Below are positions 1 to 8,756 of a DNA stretch of 64,000 nucleotides, one piece after another. The DNA lies in the NCBI RefSeq assembly GCF_030123245.1, contig NZ_CP126101.1, forward strand, positions 2,168,501-2,232,500, written 5' to 3'. Numbering within the stretch: position 1 is the stretch's first letter; each line of letters opens with the position of its first letter. Made by a program: the position numbers and the translations under genes. The notes beneath the pieces are model-generated. The model searched no databases. It was not told the origin of the DNA and was given only the letters and a program-made list of their open reading frames with translations. Source of the DNA: Lysinibacillus pakistanensis (lineage in GTDB: Bacteria > Bacillota > Bacilli > Bacillales_A > Planococcaceae).

Positions 1-78
1 AGACTGCTAGGTGTAGAAAATGGAAGTCTTATGTATATGATGAAGATGTTTGCCAATGGAAATGAGAACAGTGAATAA
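1..78 (+). CDS. 3' end of an unidentified gene (25 codons)
   Basis: The frame beginning at base 1 is open and ends at TAA 76-78, giving the tail RLLGVENGSLMYMMKMFAN and six more residues. It has no start inside the window, so it is the C-terminus of an upstream gene. The tail is too short to identify. It lies 52 bases before the FtsX-type permease on the same strand, so it may belong to the same operon, for instance as a regulator, but that is a guess. Confidence 0.45.
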   Translation, partial: RLLGVENGSLMYMMKMFANGNENSE

Positions 79-130
79 TAATTCTTTTGCGCAGGGCATT
101 CTTCTGTAAATCAAATAAAAGAGGTGACAT

Positions 131-2452
131 ATGTATTACAGAATTATCCGTAATGATATGGCAAAAAGCAAGTTAATATCATTGACTACAATCATATTTG
201 TGACTGCTGCGGCATTGCTTGTTTCCCTTTCGGCCATATTAATGGTGAATCTTTCAGGTGCGATAGATACGCTTATGAAGCAATCGAAAACACCGCATTT
301 CCTGCAGATGCATTCAGGCGAAATTAATTGGGATAGATTGGAGAACTTCGCAAACAATAATAGCAATGTCGAAGAATTTCAGGTGCTTGAATTTCTCAAT
401 GTGGATGGAGCACATATCGTTATTGATGGGACATCGCTTGCAGGTAATGTTCAGGACAATGGCTTCTCGACCCAAAGTGAAAAATTTGATTATCTCCTGG
501 ATCTTGAAGGACAGGTGATAGAAGTTGCAGATGGAGAGATATATGTACCAGTAGGCTATATGAAGGATGGAACGGCAAACATTGGGGATACGATTGTTCT
601 AGACAATAAGAAGAAATTCATCGTTGCAGGTTTTCTTCGTGATTCACAGATGAATTCGTTACTGGCCTCATCAAAGAGGTTTTTGGTGAGTGAGCATGAT
701 TATGCAGCAATAAAGAGTTTCGGAAGTACAGAATATTTAATTGAGTTTAGATTAAAGGATATGTCTGAGATAAGCACATTCGAAACGGCATACACTTCCG
801 CAGGACTTGAAGCAAATGGTCCGACAATTACATATCCACTTTTCAAAATGTTGAATGCCATTTCCGATGGGTTAATGATAGCAGTCATACTTCTAATAAG
901 TGTTCTTGTCGTAACAATCACATTTATGTGTATACGATTTACGCTGCTTGCAAAAATTGAGGATGATTACCGAGAAATAGGTGTTATGAAAGCCATAGGG
1001 CTACGTGCTTCAGATATTAAAAAGATTTATCTCGCAAAATACGCAGTGATTGCAGCAGTTGGTTGTTTACTAGGCTTTGCTCTGACCTTTATTTTCAAGG
1101 GTATGCTTCTTGAAAATATAAGGCTTTATATGGGAGTGAATGAAAATAGATTTTTGGCTTTATTAGTTGGAGTAATTGGCGTGTTTCTTGTGTTTTTTGT
1201 AATGATAGCCTATGTGAGTTATGTACTGAGACGTTTTCGAAAAATCTCTGCAGTGGAGGCTCTACGTTTTGGTTTTTCACACGGAAAATCCTCTGGCGCA
1301 AAGGGCTTTTATCTGAGCAAAAATAGACTACTAAATACGAATCTATTTTTAGGGATAAAGGATGTTCTTTCAAGAAAAAGTCTTTACATGACCATGCTTA
1401 TGGTACTTGTAATGTCAACATTTATCATCATCGTTCCACAAAATCTATACAACACGATTTCCTCTAAAAGCTTCATCACCTATATGGGAGTAGGGAGCAG
1501 TGATTTGCGTATAGATATTCAGCAGACAGACAATATTCCAAAAAAAGCTGCTGAAATTGTAACAGCATTGGCCAGGGACAGCGCAATTTCTAAATATGCT
1601 GTGCTTTCGACCAAGTCTTTCAATGTGAAGACAACCAATGGCTCTGAGGAAAGTATAAAAATTGAGCTTGGTGACCACTCGATTTTCCCGCTTAGGTATG
1701 CAGAAGGGAAGGCACCTGTTTCACAAGATGAAATTGCGCTGTCAGTCATGAACGCTGAGGAATTAGGAAAAAAAGTCGGGGATCACATGACACTGTTAGT
1801 CGATGGGAAGGAGAGAAACCTCATCGTATCTGGAACCTATTCTGATATTACGAACGGTGGTAAAACCGCAAAGGCGGCTTTCACTAACAGACAGGCAGAT
1901 ACAATGTGGAGTGTAATTTATATTGAGCTTAATGATAAAACATTGATTGATGCGAAAATTTCTGAGTATACAGAAAGCTTTCAATTTGCAAAGATTTCGG
2001 GCATTGACGATTATATTAAACAGACGTTTGGTTCAACAATAGGCTCTATTGGAAAGGCGTCCTCTTTGTCAGTTATCATAGCCTTAATTTTATCGATCTT
2101 AGTGACATTATTATTTATGAAAATGCTGATTGCAAAAGACAGATACTCAATCGCTATTATGAAGTCTTTGGGCTTTACAAATAAGGATATAACCATCCAA
2201 TATATGGCTCGCTCATTATTTGTCCTCATTGTAGGTATTGTTCTAGGAACACTTTTAGCTAATACGCTTGGCGAGCTACTTGCAAGTGCAGTCATTGCTT
2301 CATTTGGAGCATCATCATTTACATTCGTTGTCAATCCACTTTCTGCCTATTTATTATGTCCATTGGTGATGGGGTGTACTGTCCTAGTAGCAACGGTTAT
2401 CAGTACAGTTAGTGCAGGTCAGATAAAAATAACTGATAATATAAAGGAGTAG
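131..2452 (+). CDS. FtsX-like ABC transporter permease, two-domain
   Basis: This 773-residue integral membrane protein is the permease half of a MacB/LolCE/FtsX-type ABC transporter. It has an N-terminal membrane segment near residues 17-38, a large extracytoplasmic domain (about 40-240), a first FtsX core of three segments (about 245-370), a second extracytoplasmic domain (about 440-640) and a C-terminal core of three segments (about 650-765). Each core carries the family's charged turn (EIGVMKAIGL; SIAIMKSLGF). Such permeases usually do not import; they move lipophilic substrates or transmit force, often in peptide-antibiotic resistance. The ATPase starts 3 bases after its stop, and that gene's ribosome site lies inside its last codons, so the two are translationally coupled. 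The substrate cannot be read from the sequence. Confidence 0.9.
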   Translation: MYYRIIRNDMAKSKLISLTTIIFVTAAALLVSLSAILMVNLSGAIDTLMKQSKTPHFLQMHSGEINWDRLENFANNNSNVEEFQVLEFLNVDGAHIVIDGTSLAGNVQDNGFSTQSEKFDYLLDLEGQVIEVADGEIYVPVGYMKDGTANIGDTIVLDNKKKFIVAGFLRDSQMNSLLASSKRFLVSEHDYAAIKSFGSTEYLIEFRLKDMSEISTFETAYTSAGLEANGPTITYPLFKMLNAISDGLMIAVILLISVLVVTITFMCIRFTLLAKIEDDYREIGVMKAIGLRASDIKKIYLAKYAVIAAVGCLLGFALTFIFKGMLLENIRLYMGVNENRFLALLVGVIGVFLVFFVMIAYVSYVLRRFRKISAVEALRFGFSHGKSSGAKGFYLSKNRLLNTNLFLGIKDVLSRKSLYMTMLMVLVMSTFIIIVPQNLYNTISSKSFITYMGVGSSDLRIDIQQTDNIPKKAAEIVTALARDSAISKYAVLSTKSFNVKTTNGSEESIKIELGDHSIFPLRYAEGKAPVSQDEIALSVMNAEELGKKVGDHMTLLVDGKERNLIVSGTYSDITNGGKTAKAAFTNRQADTMWSVIYIELNDKTLIDAKISEYTESFQFAKISGIDDYIKQTFGSTIGSIGKASSLSVIIALILSILVTLLFMKMLIAKDRYSIAIMKSLGFTNKDITIQYMARSLFVLIVGIVLGTLLANTLGELLASAVIASFGASSFTFVVNPLSAYLLCPLVMGCTVLVATVISTVSAGQIKITDNIKE

Positions 2453-2455
2453 ATT

Positions 2456-3214
2456 ATGCAGAAGATTATTATTGCTGAAAAGATCATGAAATCTTTTAGC
2501 GTAGGGAATGAAAGACATCCTGTTCTTAAGGATGTGTCTGTTGACATAAATGAGGGTGAATTCGTTTCAATTATGGGTCCATCAGGGTCAGGAAAATCAA
2601 CATTGTTGTACGCACTAAGCGGTATGGATCATATTGATAGCGGGAAGGTTACTTTTAATGGCAGTGATTTGTCAGTCTTTAATGATAAGGAGCTTGCTGA
2701 CATACGTAGAACAAAAATGGGTTTTATTTTTCAACAGCCAACTTTGCTCAAAAATTTAAATATTCTAGATAATATTATTCTACCTGCCATGCGAGATAAT
2801 CGAAAAAACAATGAGAATATTATCAAACAGGCTAAAGCTATAATGACAAGAGTTGGGATTGCAGAATTGGAAAAACGTGATATTACACAGGTTTCAGGCG
2901 GGCAGCTTCAAAGAGCAGGCATATGCCGTGCGCTAATGAGTAATCCAACCATCATCTTCGGTGATGAACCAACAGGAGCTCTTAACTCCAAATCTGCACA
3001 GGAAATCATGAACATTATTTCTGAAATAAATGCAGAAGGAACTGCTGTTATGCTTGTGACGCATGACCCAAAGGTTGCTGCTAGAACAGAGCGAATCCTG
3101 TTTATGTGTGATGGAATGATTGTGAGTGAGATGCATCTAGAAAAGTTCACTAACACAAATATGGATGATAGAACGAATAAAGTGACAGCAAAAATGCGAG
3201 AAATAGGAATCTAA
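2456..3214 (+). CDS. ABC transporter ATPase, LolD/MacB type
   Basis: A 252-residue ATPase powering the FtsX-like permease just upstream. Visible motifs are Walker A GPSGSGKST at residues 41-49, Q-loop FIFQQP, signature VSGGQ, Walker B IIFGDEPTGAL and switch histidine in VTHD. The GDEPTGALNS pattern is typical of the LolD/MacB/FtsE group and agrees with the FtsX-type partner. About 25 residues past the normal ATPase end (KVTAKMREIGI) are an extra tail seen in bacitracin-export-like ATPases. The gene is the last of this operon; a strong terminator begins 29 bases after the stop. Confidence 0.93.
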   Translation: MQKIIIAEKIMKSFSVGNERHPVLKDVSVDINEGEFVSIMGPSGSGKSTLLYALSGMDHIDSGKVTFNGSDLSVFNDKELADIRRTKMGFIFQQPTLLKNLNILDNIILPAMRDNRKNNENIIKQAKAIMTRVGIAELEKRDITQVSGGQLQRAGICRALMSNPTIIFGDEPTGALNSKSAQEIMNIISEINAEGTAVMLVTHDPKVAARTERILFMCDGMIVSEMHLEKFTNTNMDDRTNKVTAKMREIGI

Positions 3215-3242
3215 TTATTTTATTAGACCCTCAAATGTAACT

Positions 3243-3273
3243 AACCCGTAATGAATCATTACGGGTTGTTTTT
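3243..3273 (+). terminator. Rho-independent terminator after the FtsX-type ABC operon
   Basis: A perfect 10-bp stem (AACCCGTAAT / ATTACGGGTT, loop GAATC) is followed by GTTTTTA. It separates the first ABC operon from the ECF sigma operon. Confidence 0.85.
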
Positions 3274-3298
3274 ATGGAGAAAAAAATTTTAAAAATAT

Positions 3299-3324
3299 GA
3301 ATCGGAATTGAATTGACATCCGTC
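3299..3324 (+). promoter_or_regulatory. Candidate ECF-sigma autoregulatory promoter
   Basis: TGAATC at 3299-3304 and CGTC at 3321-3324 are separated by exactly 16 bases. This is the layout of Bacillus ECF promoters (TGAAAC-N16-CGTC), which commonly drive their own sigma gene. The proposed start would leave a leader of about 24 bases carrying the ribosome site of the sigma gene. A TTGACA at 3313-3318 lies between the boxes but has no good -10 partner. Confidence 0.45.
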
Positions 3325-3353
3325 AGTAGTTTAGAAAGAAGGTGAGGGCAACA

Positions 3354-3869
3354 ATGGATATAGAAAAGATTATCGAGGTGCACGGTGACTATTTACTAAA
3401 GGTTGCTTATCTATATGTGAAAAATACAGCAACAGCTGAGGACATTGTGCAGGATGTATTGATTGCCTTTTATCAAAAGCAGGAGCAGTTTCGCCAGGAA
3501 TCATCATTACGTACATATTTAGTGAAAATGACGGTCAATCGGAGCCACGATTATTTAAGAAGCTGGAAAAGTAAACGATTAACACTGCTAGAAAAAATAA
3601 CTGGACGAACAACAGCAGTCACACCTGAAAAGGAATTTCTTGCTAAGTCAACAAAGCGAGAGCTAGTGGAAGCGTTGTTTACCTTATCAGTTGCCTATAG
3701 AGAGGTTCTGATTCTTTATTATTTTGAAGAAATGACGACTGTGGAAATTGCACAGCTCGTATGTTGTCCTGAGGCAACAATCCGAACACGCTTGCAACGT
3801 GCTAGAAAACAGCTAGCAGCAGCAATGGGAGATTATGATTGGGAGGTGTTACGCCATGAATCGATTTAA
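3354..3869 (+). CDS. ECF-family RNA polymerase sigma factor
   Basis: A 171-residue extracytoplasmic-function sigma factor. Region 2 (residues 1-70, with YLYVKNTATAEDIVQDVLIAF) would contact the -10 element and core polymerase. Region 4 (residues about 105-165, with YREVLILYYFEEMTTVEIA and the helix-turn-helix CPEATIRTRLQRARKQL) would read the -35 element. I chose ATG 3354 because AAGGTGAG lies 7 bases upstream; an in-frame GTG at 3342 has no ribosome site. The next gene overlaps its end by 14 bases, the usual arrangement of sigma factor and membrane-bound regulator. A putative autoregulatory promoter is just upstream. The inducing signal is unknown. Confidence 0.93.
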   Translation: MDIEKIIEVHGDYLLKVAYLYVKNTATAEDIVQDVLIAFYQKQEQFRQESSLRTYLVKMTVNRSHDYLRSWKSKRLTLLEKITGRTTAVTPEKEFLAKSTKRELVEALFTLSVAYREVLILYYFEEMTTVEIAQLVCCPEATIRTRLQRARKQLAAAMGDYDWEVLRHESI

Positions 3870-4533
3870 AGAAGATATGCTAAAAGAACTTCAAGAGGTA
3901 AAGCTTACAGCTGAAAAAAAACAGGCGATTGCCCAAAAAGCACGTCATAAAAGTATACGAAGAAGCAGTCCTTGGCAATATCGTGTTGTACTTACAACGT
4001 TTACGGTTTTTGTGATTTCCTTTGTGTTTTTATTATCAAATAAAAAGGATCAACAACTAGGAAGTCAACAAGCCACAAATATACAGCAGGAAACATGGAG
4101 TATTTTGGGTTTGCTAGATAATGACTTTGTAAAAGGTATCTTGATATTTAGTATTTTTCAATTATTAGCTCTTTTTTTAAGGAGATATTTAAAAAAGAAA
4201 AAATATGGTTTACCGGTGTGTATTCAATGTGGTGAATCATGGTCAAAAAAACAAGCTCACATGCTTTTTTGGAAAAATAATGCTAAACCAATTACATGTA
4301 AACATTGTGGAAAAAAACAGTATCGTACCAACAAATCGATGCAATTAAATGGATTAGTACAGCTACCATTAATTCAGCTTTTATTTTTAGTAAATTTTAA
4401 TTTTAACAATATTTTAGTTGGCATAGCCTTTTATGTATTAAGCATCCCTGTATATCACTTTATACTATCCCCATATATATTTGCTTTACAAGAAAATGAT
4501 CCGATGAAAGAGCCTCAAAAACCACTTTGGTAA
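3856..4533 (+). CDS. Membrane protein with zinc ribbon, probable anti-sigma partner
   Basis: A 225-residue protein starting at ATG 3856 behind GGGAGGTG, inside the end of the sigma gene. The N-terminus (NRFKEDMLKELQEVKLTAEKK) resembles the cytoplasmic start of anti-sigma factors. Membrane segments follow near residues 45-65 and 85-105. Then comes a four-cysteine ribbon (CIQC...CKHC, 22 residues between the pairs) like the small 'cxxc_20_cxxc' membrane family, and two more hydrophobic segments near 165-215. It looks like an anti-sigma N-terminus joined to a cxxc_20_cxxc-type protein. The sigma-binding role is inferred from overlap and position only. It could instead sense metal or thiol stress through the ribbon. 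Confidence 0.6.
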   Translation: MNRFKEDMLKELQEVKLTAEKKQAIAQKARHKSIRRSSPWQYRVVLTTFTVFVISFVFLLSNKKDQQLGSQQATNIQQETWSILGLLDNDFVKGILIFSIFQLLALFLRRYLKKKKYGLPVCIQCGESWSKKQAHMLFWKNNAKPITCKHCGKKQYRTNKSMQLNGLVQLPLIQLLFLVNFNFNNILVGIAFYVLSIPVYHFILSPYIFALQENDPMKEPQKPLW

Positions 4534-4570
4534 AAAATTTTTAAAAAGAATTTATGAAAGGGGAATTGAT

Positions 4571-5491
4571 ATGGAAACGGTTATACAGATAGAAAATTTA
4601 AAAAAATCTTTTGGTGCCTTTGAAGCTATTCAAGATTTAACATTTAGCATTCGAAAAGGAGAGATTTTTGGCATAATTGGTCCAAATGGGGCTGGAAAAA
4701 CGACAACAATTGAAATTATAGAGGGTTTGCAGGAATGTTCATCTGGCAAAGTAACAGTTCTTGGCTATGATCCTTGGAAAGATGCGAAAAAATTGAAGGA
4801 AAACATTGGTGTAATGTTTCAACATACAAATTTACAGTCAAAAATTAAAGTAGGTGAGGCTATTGAACTATTTGCCTCATTTTATCCTCGTCAGATTGAT
4901 ACAACACTTGCACTGGAAAATTTAAATTTGGAACCTTTTCGTCATACGTATTTTAAAAATTTATCTGGAGGATGGAAACAAAAATTACTTTTAACTTTAG
5001 CAACTTTGCATTCACCATCAATAGTTTTTCTAGATGAACCAAGTACAGGGCTAGATCCAAAATCCAGAAGAGAACTATGGAAAATGATTGTTTCACTAAG
5101 AGATGCTGGAACAACAATTGTCTTGACGACACATTATATGGAAGAGGCGGAACAGCTTTGTGATCGGATAGCAATAATGAATCATGGCTCTGTAGTTGGG
5201 TTAGATACCCCTCAAAAACTTATTCAAAGCCTGAACAAAGATAAATCAATATTGATAGCATGTAAACAATTGGATATAGCATTGGTTCAAAAGATAGCAG
5301 GTGTCTCAAGAGTCGTATCAAAAAATAATCTACTTCAAATTTTCACAGATAATATAGAATGGACGACATTTGAGCTTTTCAAATTAATTAGTACTGAAGG
5401 CTTGATAGTAGATGATTTTCGATTTAGTACGGGTTCATTAGATGATTTATTTGTCAAATTACCTCAGCTGCAAGAGGAGATGATGTCGTGA
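4571..5491 (+). CDS. ABC-2 type transporter ATPase (CcmA-like)
   Basis: A 306-residue ATPase with Walker A GPNGAGKTT from residue 37, Q-loop MFQHT, signature LSGGWKQK, Walker B VFLDEPSTGLD and switch histidine in TTHYMEEAEQ. The extra C-terminal 80 residues (from about 220) match the regulatory tail of drug and antibiotic exporters of the DrrA/CcmA group. It follows the zinc-ribbon protein by 37 bases with ribosome site AAAGGGG, and its stop overlaps the permease start by 4 bases (GTGA). It probably forms an exporter controlled by the ECF sigma factor, perhaps against a membrane-active compound. Confidence 0.92.
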   Translation: METVIQIENLKKSFGAFEAIQDLTFSIRKGEIFGIIGPNGAGKTTTIEIIEGLQECSSGKVTVLGYDPWKDAKKLKENIGVMFQHTNLQSKIKVGEAIELFASFYPRQIDTTLALENLNLEPFRHTYFKNLSGGWKQKLLLTLATLHSPSIVFLDEPSTGLDPKSRRELWKMIVSLRDAGTTIVLTTHYMEEAEQLCDRIAIMNHGSVVGLDTPQKLIQSLNKDKSILIACKQLDIALVQKIAGVSRVVSKNNLLQIFTDNIEWTTFELFKLISTEGLIVDDFRFSTGSLDDLFVKLPQLQEEMMS

Positions 5492-6222
5492 AGGCAATTC
5501 ACATATTAACTTTAATTGAATTGAAATTATTTTTTAGAGATTTACAATCGTTAATTTGGACTTTTATTTTTCCCTTTGTCATGATTTATTTTTTAGGACT
5601 TTTATTTGGTAATTCTGCTGTGGGTGAAATAGACTATAAAACTTTATTAATTCCAAATATGATAGCACTATGTCTGTTAAGTACAGCTTTATTTACATTA
5701 GGTACTCGAATTGTTAGCTATAAAGAATCTCAGTTACTGAAGACTTATCAAATAACACCATTACATTCTATTCGAATCATTCTTTCTTTTTGTTTATTAG
5801 GAGTAATTATTTCCCTTTTTAGCGTTATTATTGCTTGTGTTAGTGGTCATTTCATTTACAATTTACAACCACCCATTTATCTAATAGCAGTAATTTTTTC
5901 TTTAATGTTAAGTATGGTAACGTTATTCTCGTTTGGAATTTTAGTAACAGGCATTAGCTCCACAATGCAAGGAGCGGCTGGCATAAGTGTTTTAGCTTTA
6001 AACTTACAAACTTTTTTATCTGGTGGAGTAATACCTTATCAAATTTTGCCTCTACCTCTAAAAATTGTGGCAAAAGCTTTACCATTACACTATGTAAATG
6101 ACATATTAATATTTGCTTGGACAGGTCAATCAGTCAATTCTATATGGTTAAATATAATAATTCTAATAGGAATGGCTTTCGTATTTTTTATTCTATCAAT
6201 ACGTTGTTTTAGATGGACTTAA
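5488..6222 (+). CDS. ABC-2 type transporter permease
   Basis: A 244-residue permease with six predicted membrane segments (about 20-40, 55-75, 95-120, 130-155, 165-190, 215-240), the standard ABC-2 membrane domain. The conserved stretch LNLQTFLSGGVIP near residues 172-184 is the ABC-2 family signature. It begins at GTG 5488, overlapping the ATPase stop, behind GAGGAG. With the ATPase it would make an exporter. The next gene, a 34-residue membrane peptide, begins 24 bases later. Confidence 0.9.
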   Translation: MKAIHILTLIELKLFFRDLQSLIWTFIFPFVMIYFLGLLFGNSAVGEIDYKTLLIPNMIALCLLSTALFTLGTRIVSYKESQLLKTYQITPLHSIRIILSFCLLGVIISLFSVIIACVSGHFIYNLQPPIYLIAVIFSLMLSMVTLFSFGILVTGISSTMQGAAGISVLALNLQTFLSGGVIPYQILPLPLKIVAKALPLHYVNDILIFAWTGQSVNSIWLNIIILIGMAFVFFILSIRCFRWT

Positions 6223-6246
6223 AAAATTTTATAAGGGTGAGTGTTT

Positions 6247-6351
6247 ATGAATTCTAAAAAAATAAGTAAAAAGAAAATGTGGATAATTATAGGTTTTGTA
6301 CAAGGAACTATTCTCTTGATGCTATTACTATATTTAAGTGGGTATTTATAA
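6247..6351 (+). CDS. 34-residue single-pass membrane peptide
   Basis: ATG 6247 follows AAGGGTGAG at good spacing and encodes a basic N-terminus (NSKKISKKKMW) and one hydrophobic helix (residues 11-31), ending at TAA 6349-6351. It lies 24 bases after the ABC-2 permease on the same strand. The charge pattern predicts an inside N-terminus. It may be an accessory subunit of the exporter. No family is recognised; support is the ribosome site, operon position and plausible membrane peptide sequence. Confidence 0.55.
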   Translation: MNSKKISKKKMWIIIGFVQGTILLMLLLYLSGYL

Positions 6352-6419
6352 ATTTATTGTAAAGAAATTGCTAGCTCAACATTGTAATCTCATTTTTTAT
6401 AGCTATTTTTCAAAATGGA

Positions 6420-6482
6420 TTGACAACGGTTTTCATTTGCTTTAATCTTTGTGTTAACTTATTTTATGTTGTAGTTAACGCA
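6420..6482 (+). promoter_or_regulatory. bioY promoter with BirA (biotin repressor) operator
   Basis: TTGACA at 6420-6425 and TAATCT at 6443-6448 (17-base spacer) form a sigma-A promoter. Directly downstream is a hyphenated palindrome, TGTTAAC (6452-6458) and GTTAAC (6474-6479), 15 bases apart and flanked by TTG/CAA. This matches the Firmicutes BirA box (TTGTTAAC-N14/15-GTTAACAA). Biotin-loaded BirA would block transcription of bioY when biotin is plentiful. Confidence 0.85.
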
Positions 6483-6501
6483 CAAGGGGAGGCAATTTAG
6501 T

Positions 6502-7059
6502 GTGAAAAAGAGTAGTACATATCAATACGTATTAACAGCATTTGGAGCTGCTATTGTTTCAGTTTTGGCACAAATCAGTATTCCAATCCCATTATCACCT
6601 GTACCTATTACTGGGCAGACACTTGCTATTGGCTTAGTTGTAACAATCCTCGGGACAAGACTGGGCACATTATCAGTGCTATTATATATTTTAATTGGAG
6701 CGACAGGTTTACCGGTTTATAGTAATTTTTCTGGCGGCCCTAGCATTCTCTTTGGTCCTACTGGTGGCTATATTGTCGGCTTTTTACCAACAGCTATCAT
6801 CATGGGGCTTTATTTAAAGAAATTTGGTCTTACAATTCCACATGCGATTGCGTCAAATGTAATAGGGATGGTTATAACTTTAGCATTTGGTACGGTATGG
6901 TTGAAATTCGCAATGAATCTTTCTTGGATGGGAGCATTTATGTCAGGTGCAGCGCCATTTATTATTCTAGGTCTAGCAAAAGCAGTACTTGCTGCATGGG
7001 TTGGCGTTATTGTTCGACGCCGCTTAGAATCTGCTCGTTTAATTGAAGCAACCGCATAG
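6502..7059 (+). CDS. bioY: Biotin transporter BioY (S component)
   Basis: BioY binds biotin in the membrane and imports it, alone or with the shared ECF energy-coupling module. The 185-residue protein has six hydrophobic segments and the family features TYQYVLTAFGAAIVSVLAQ near the start, PVPITGQTLAIGLV, and GPTGGYIVGFLPTA near residue 85-98. It starts at GTG 6502 behind AAGGGGAGG. No ATPase or EcfT gene lies nearby, as expected for a group II ECF system using a shared module. The BirA operator upstream supports the substrate. The amidohydrolase follows with its ribosome site overlapping the bioY stop. Confidence 0.95.
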   Translation: MKKSSTYQYVLTAFGAAIVSVLAQISIPIPLSPVPITGQTLAIGLVVTILGTRLGTLSVLLYILIGATGLPVYSNFSGGPSILFGPTGGYIVGFLPTAIIMGLYLKKFGLTIPHAIASNVIGMVITLAFGTVWLKFAMNLSWMGAFMSGAAPFIILGLAKAVLAAWVGVIVRRRLESARLIEATA

Positions 7060-7072
7060 GAGGCGAATTGTT

Positions 7073-8647
7073 TTGGCAACGTTATGGACAGGCGGGAAAA
7101 TTTACACGATGGCGAAAGTTGGCGAAACAGTTGAAGCTGTCCTTGTCAAGGATGGAAAAATAGTGGCGACAGGCTCAGTCGATAGTCTGTCGCCACATGC
7201 TACTTCTATTCAGGATTTACAAGGAAATGTCATGTATCCAGGGTTTATGGACAGTCATTTACATATAATTGGATATGGGGAAAAATTAAAGCATATTGAT
7301 GTATCGAACGTCACCAATAAGGATGAGCTACTTTCTATTATTGGTGAGAGAATGAAAAGTGCCTCAAGGGATGAATGGGTTATTGCCATCGGGTTGAATG
7401 AAACTCAGTTTGATAAACCTATTTTTCCAACCCTGATGGAAATCGATGCACTAGGTGAAGCACATCTTATTATAAAGCGTAGCTGTCATCATTTAATTTT
7501 AGCCAATTCTAAGGCACTTGCTTTTGCGGGTATTACCAATGAAACGCCTTCACCCAAGGGCGGCATTATAGAGAAAGTAGAAGGACAGCTAACTGGTGTA
7601 TTAAAGGATACAGCTTTATATATGATTGTAAACAACATGCCTCATATCACACCCAGCTATATTGAGGATGCACTGAAAAAGGCTGTAGCATCACTACTAT
7701 CATTCGGTTTAGTAGGCGGTCATTCAGAGGATTTAAGCTATTATGGACCACCAATGCAACCCATTCAAGCGTTTCGAAAGGTTGTAGACGCTCAACAATC
7801 GTTTAAGGTGCATTTATTGCAGCATCATACAGTATTTGAGGAAGTCGCTAAAATGCGAGAGACATCATCACCTTATATGGAATTTGGTGCTATGAAAATT
7901 TTTATTGATGGTGCCTTTGGTGGACGCACAGCTGCACTTCGCAAGCCTTACTGTGATGAACCCAATAATAGTGGTATGCTTGTTCATTCCATGGAGCAGT
8001 TAAAGTACTATGTTCAACTTGCACGTCAGCATGGACAAACTGTGGCCGTTCATGCGATTGGAGATTTAGCCATTGAAACGATTTTAGCGGTATTCAAGGA
8101 CTATCCGCCACCACAAGGGCAGGTAGACCGTGTTATTCATTGTAGCTTAGTAGATGACGATATTTTAGTAAAACTAGCCTCCTTACCTGTTGCAGTGGAT
8201 ATGCAGCCGCAATTTGTGCAGGGAGAGTTTCAAGCAGAGCTAGCTAGACTGGGTGAACAGCGAGTACTAGGATTGCATCCGTTAAAATCGCTTTTAGAGC
8301 GGGGATTAATTGTCGCAGGGGGCAGTGATGCTCCGATTGAAGTGCCAAATCCATTGCATGGTATTTATGCAGCGGTGACAAGACGAAATTTCGGTGAGAC
8401 ACATAACGGCTATAATGCTCATGAGAAGATTACACGCCATGAGGCAGTGCACCTTTACACTATTGGAGCTGCGCAAATAATAGGCCAGGACCATTTTCGT
8501 GGTAAGATTGAAGAAGGCTATACTGCAGATTTTACCATTTTTGAGGAGGATTTATTGAGTATTGACATTGAAAAATTACCGCATGTAAAAGTGGTCTACA
8601 CGGTTGTTGATGGCCGTATTGTTTACGCAAATCGCTGTGAGGGTTAA
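7073..8647 (+). CDS. YtcJ-like metal-dependent amidohydrolase
   Basis: A 524-residue amidohydrolase of the Amidohydro_3/YtcJ group. Visible metal-site features are MDSHLH near residue 58, IDGAFGGRTAALR around residue 275, HAIGDLAIE near 325 and GGSDAPIEVPNP near 417, in the order expected for the TIM-barrel metallohydrolase fold. The start is TTG 7073, 9 bases after AGGAGG that overlaps the bioY stop; the longer frame from TTG 7043 has no ribosome site. Members hydrolyse amides, formamides or cyclic ureas, but substrates are mostly unknown. Co-transcription with bioY is likely; a role on a biotin-related amide is possible but unproven. A terminator overlaps the 3' end. Confidence 0.85.
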   Translation: MATLWTGGKIYTMAKVGETVEAVLVKDGKIVATGSVDSLSPHATSIQDLQGNVMYPGFMDSHLHIIGYGEKLKHIDVSNVTNKDELLSIIGERMKSASRDEWVIAIGLNETQFDKPIFPTLMEIDALGEAHLIIKRSCHHLILANSKALAFAGITNETPSPKGGIIEKVEGQLTGVLKDTALYMIVNNMPHITPSYIEDALKKAVASLLSFGLVGGHSEDLSYYGPPMQPIQAFRKVVDAQQSFKVHLLQHHTVFEEVAKMRETSSPYMEFGAMKIFIDGAFGGRTAALRKPYCDEPNNSGMLVHSMEQLKYYVQLARQHGQTVAVHAIGDLAIETILAVFKDYPPPQGQVDRVIHCSLVDDDILVKLASLPVAVDMQPQFVQGEFQAELARLGEQRVLGLHPLKSLLERGLIVAGGSDAPIEVPNPLHGIYAAVTRRNFGETHNGYNAHEKITRHEAVHLYTIGAAQIIGQDHFRGKIEEGYTADFTIFEEDLLSIDIEKLPHVKVVYTVVDGRIVYANRCEG

Positions 8648-8667
8648 TCCTGACAGCGATTTTTTAT
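8629..8667 (+). terminator. Terminator of the bioY-amidohydrolase operon
   Basis: Stem AAATCGCTGT / ACAGCGATTT followed by a T run. The 5' arm lies in the last codons of the amidohydrolase. Confidence 0.85.
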
Positions 8668-8756
8668 TGTTTTAGAAATGATTTTCGTTATAGTTTTCTG
8701 TAATTTATTGGGCGATGATATCTCACCTCTTTTTCTAGCTTCAAGAGGTGGGCGCC

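Noticed and set aside
8724..8750. Inverted repeat CACCTCTT...AAGAGGTG after the small minus-strand gene
   Set aside because: There is no T run on either strand, so I do not call it a terminator.
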